From Clitoria ternatea (taxonomy: Eukaryota; Streptophyta; Magnoliopsida; Fabales; Fabaceae): 64,000 nucleotides of DNA. The stretch is taken from NCBI GenBank assembly GCA_037962975.1, contig CM075675.1:4784001-4848000 (forward strand), written 5' to 3'. The notes below the pieces were generated by a model. The model ran no database searches and was not told where the DNA came from. It worked only from the letters and a program-made list of their open reading frames with translations. The first letter of the stretch is position 1, and each line of letters begins with the position of its first letter. Of the stretch, positions 62,006 through 64,000 are shown one piece after another. A program made the translations under genes and the position numbers.

Positions 62006-62136
62006 CTTGGATTTCCCTCTCTTCACGGTACTGGCAATTTCCAGTCGGCATATATGCTGTTCTAGGATTCCAGCTTTAATTTCGTACATTGTTGCTGAGT
62101 TTTGAAATTGAAAACGTATGAATTTGATTCTGACTT

Positions 62137-63190
62137 CTTCATGAAAGTTGTAGATCTTTTTGTTATCTGAATTTTGAGACCTGAATCAATTAATTTGGAT
62201 ATGTATAGCAAAAGTTATAGCCAAAATACTACAGCATGTCCGAGTGGAATATTTGTCCTATGTTCTGTGTATATATTGATAGTCTGGGACTTATACATGC
62301 ATAATCAGCCTTTGATGTCTTCATGAAAGTTGTAGATATTTGTGTTATGGATCTGTAGAAAGTGGTTTCAAGTCAAAATGATTTTTGTAGCTCGAGTTAT
62401 GCCTAAAATACTGAAGTATGTCCAAGCTGTAAATCTGTTAACTTTAGATACGTATTTTATTTTTAAAACTGGGAACTTTGTGGTGAGAATTAGTGATTGG
62501 TGTCTTCATCAAAGTTGTAGATCTTCTTGTTATGTGAATTTTGAGACCTGAACCGACTGAATTGGATATGCATAGCATGAGTTATGATCAAAATACTACA
62601 GCATGTCCGATTGAAATACTTATCTTGTGTTTTGTGCATATATGAATATTCTGGGAATTATACATACGTTTTTAGACTTTAATGTCTTCATGAAAGTTGT
62701 AGATATTTATGTTAGGGGTCTATAGAAAGTGGTTTTGAGTTAAAAAAATGCTTGTAGCTCTAGATATGCTCAAAATACAGAAGTATGTTCATGATGAAAA
62801 TCTGTTAACTATGAAATCCGAATCTTATTTTTTAAAACTGGGAATTTTGTGGTGAGAATTAGTGGTTGGTGCCTTCATGAAAGTTGTAGATAATTGTGTT
62901 ACGAATAATTTAGAACTGGTTTCATGCCAAAATCATTTTTGTAGCTCCAGAAACTTTCAAATTACTAATATATGTACGTTTTGAAAACTCACCTTGAGGC
63001 GGTGTGGTATTTCGTGAATAAGTGGTATTTCTGTTTGGAATTTGAAATTGTGTTCTTCATGAAAGTTGTAGATAATTCTATTATTGAACTACAGCAAGTG
63101 GAATCACCTAAAAAGGATTTGATTTGTTCAAGTTATGGCTGATGTACTAGAATATGTTGCTGTTTGAAACGCTGAAACTTACTTATAATG
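62137..63190 (+). repeat. Six tandem copies of a ~184-bp unit
   Basis: CTTCATGAAAGTTGTAGAT or a close variant starts at 62137, 62319, 62504, 62686, 62873 and 63055 (spacing 182, 185, 182, 187 and 182). Copies 1 and 3 (TTGAGACCTGAA, CTACAGCATGTCCGA) and copies 2 and 4 (GAAAGTGGTTT, CTGTTAACT) are closest, showing a two-unit (~368-bp) higher order. Confidence 0.88.
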
Positions 63191-63614
63191 GTTATTATGA
63201 ATGAAAAGGATATTTTCTCTAAGGGTAACAATTTATTATTAAACTCTTGAGTGATTATGAATTATTATTGATGTTGTTGAGTGTCTAATGAGTATCATAC
63301 AGTTGTATATTTTGGTGGTAGATAATTATGAATGATTAAATTTATATATATACATGAATGTCTTGTGGTTATTGTTACATGTGGTTGAAACAGTAAATCC
63401 ATGATTCTGAATATTATTATATGTGATGTGTCCTTTGAGGACTTGTGGTTTTCTAAGTGGTTTTGGAAATATTAATATCATGGTATGTTAAATGATAAAG
63501 AGAATTAAAGGCATTCATGCATCATAAGCATTTGGACGCACCATGGAATTTAGGGGTTCCATGATTGCCTACCCTGGTGGGGGGTTACTCTATGATGAGT
63601 TAAAGCCCTATTTT

Positions 63615-63795
63615 CACAAGAACCATGGAGGTGTAGGGATCCATGGTTGTGCAAATTCCTACTGGTATACTTATTTCTGCAGGAGCCATGAAAGTGTAGG
63701 GATTCATGGTTATGCTAATTCCTACTTGTGCACTTAATTTCGCAGGAGCCATGAAAGTGTAGGGATTCATGGTTATGCTAATTCCTACTACTGCA
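63615..63795 (+). repeat. Three tandem copies of a ~64-bp unit
   Basis: AGGAGCCATGAAAGTGTAGG followed by GATTCATGGTTATGC and AATTCCTACT occurs at about 63680 and 63744, with a diverged first copy at about 63616. Confidence 0.85.
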
Positions 63796-64000
63796 GTATT
63801 CCCACTAAACCAAATGGATCCAGCATGACATCATTGGACTAAATTAAAGACTTATTAAATATAAATAAACTTGTTTGGCATATTCATCATATCATTATGG
63901 TTTGTTGATTGTGTTTGTGTAATTTTATTTATTTTATATTTATTCTATATTCTGTCTCACTCTTACATTAATTTTTACAGTGAATGCCACCCAGAATGAA

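Larger units (their letters stand above)
60633..64000 (+). mobile_element. LTR-retrotransposon-type 5' sequence, truncated by the window edge
   Basis: Begins TGTAACATCCTG at 60633, a start common in plant Ty3/gypsy LTRs. What follows is noncoding: a CGAGTG-word array, alternating CGCTCAAGCG words, a 184-bp tandem array and a 64-bp tandem repeat. An ATG at 63984 (MPPRMN) resembles gag starts of plant gypsy elements. I could not find a primer-binding site between, so where the LTR ends is unknown. No target duplication can be checked. Confidence 0.6.

Noticed and set aside
63984..64000. Start of a gag gene (MPPRMN)
   Set aside because: Only a few codons are visible and no primer-binding site precedes it; mentioned under the element but not called as a gene.
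1..64000. CRISPR arrays, rRNA and tRNA genes
   Set aside because: None seen on either strand by eye; the repeats present are plant transposon or satellite types.

Overview
The window is nuclear DNA of a flowering plant, most probably a papilionoid legume. It is AT-rich and intron-rich, and full of plant-type mobile elements. It has few genes: HDC1, two tandem LigB/DODA-type dioxygenases and one intronless kelch-like gene look intact. The rest is pseudogenes, transposons and intergenic DNA. The legume call is an inference from the character of the proteins and repeats.

Layout. (1) 2.8-13.0 kb, minus strand: an 11-exon HDC1 (Rxt3-like histone deacetylase complex subunit) gene that I assembled exon by exon. 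It includes an 8-nt microexon whose skipping would create an immediate stop, and one intron carries a dead LINE fragment. (2) 14.4-23.7 kb: transposon-derived DNA whose ends resemble terminal inverted repeats. It holds a broken Myb/SANT-like gene and, nested inside, a clear 1.2-kb Mutator-like element with long TIRs, a 9-bp target duplication and two captured exons of a TBC/RabGAP gene (a Pack-MULE). (3) 25.2-32.7 kb: two plus-strand extradiol dioxygenase genes with different intron counts, separated by a solo LTR. (4) 35.0-36.3 kb: a kelch-like gene, with a small duplicated piece of it upstream. (5) 37.1-40.9 kb: a 5'-truncated LINE. (6) 42.0-51.7 kb: a decayed MKK6-type MAPKK and the 3' part of an arginyl-tRNA synthetase gene, both minus strand; a hAT transposon sits in the last intron of the latter. 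(7) 53.8-58.8 kb: a rearranged cluster of double-stranded-RNA-binding (DRB-type) exons in tandem 1.05-kb units and inverted copies, including a pair of inverted arms of almost 1 kb. (8) 60.6-64.0 kb: LTR-retrotransposon-type noncoding DNA with several unusual internal arrays, running off the window.

The intact genes do not form a pathway. HDC1 acts in chromatin deacetylation, the dioxygenases are predicted cytosolic metal enzymes of unknown substrate, and the kelch-like protein has no assigned role. The most interesting structures are the DRB-fragment inverted repeat (a possible source of hairpin RNA aimed at a gene of the small-RNA machinery), the HDC1 microexon and the Pack-MULE. All exon calls come from reading-frame closure, splice dinucleotides and remembered family resemblance; no database search or RNA evidence was available.
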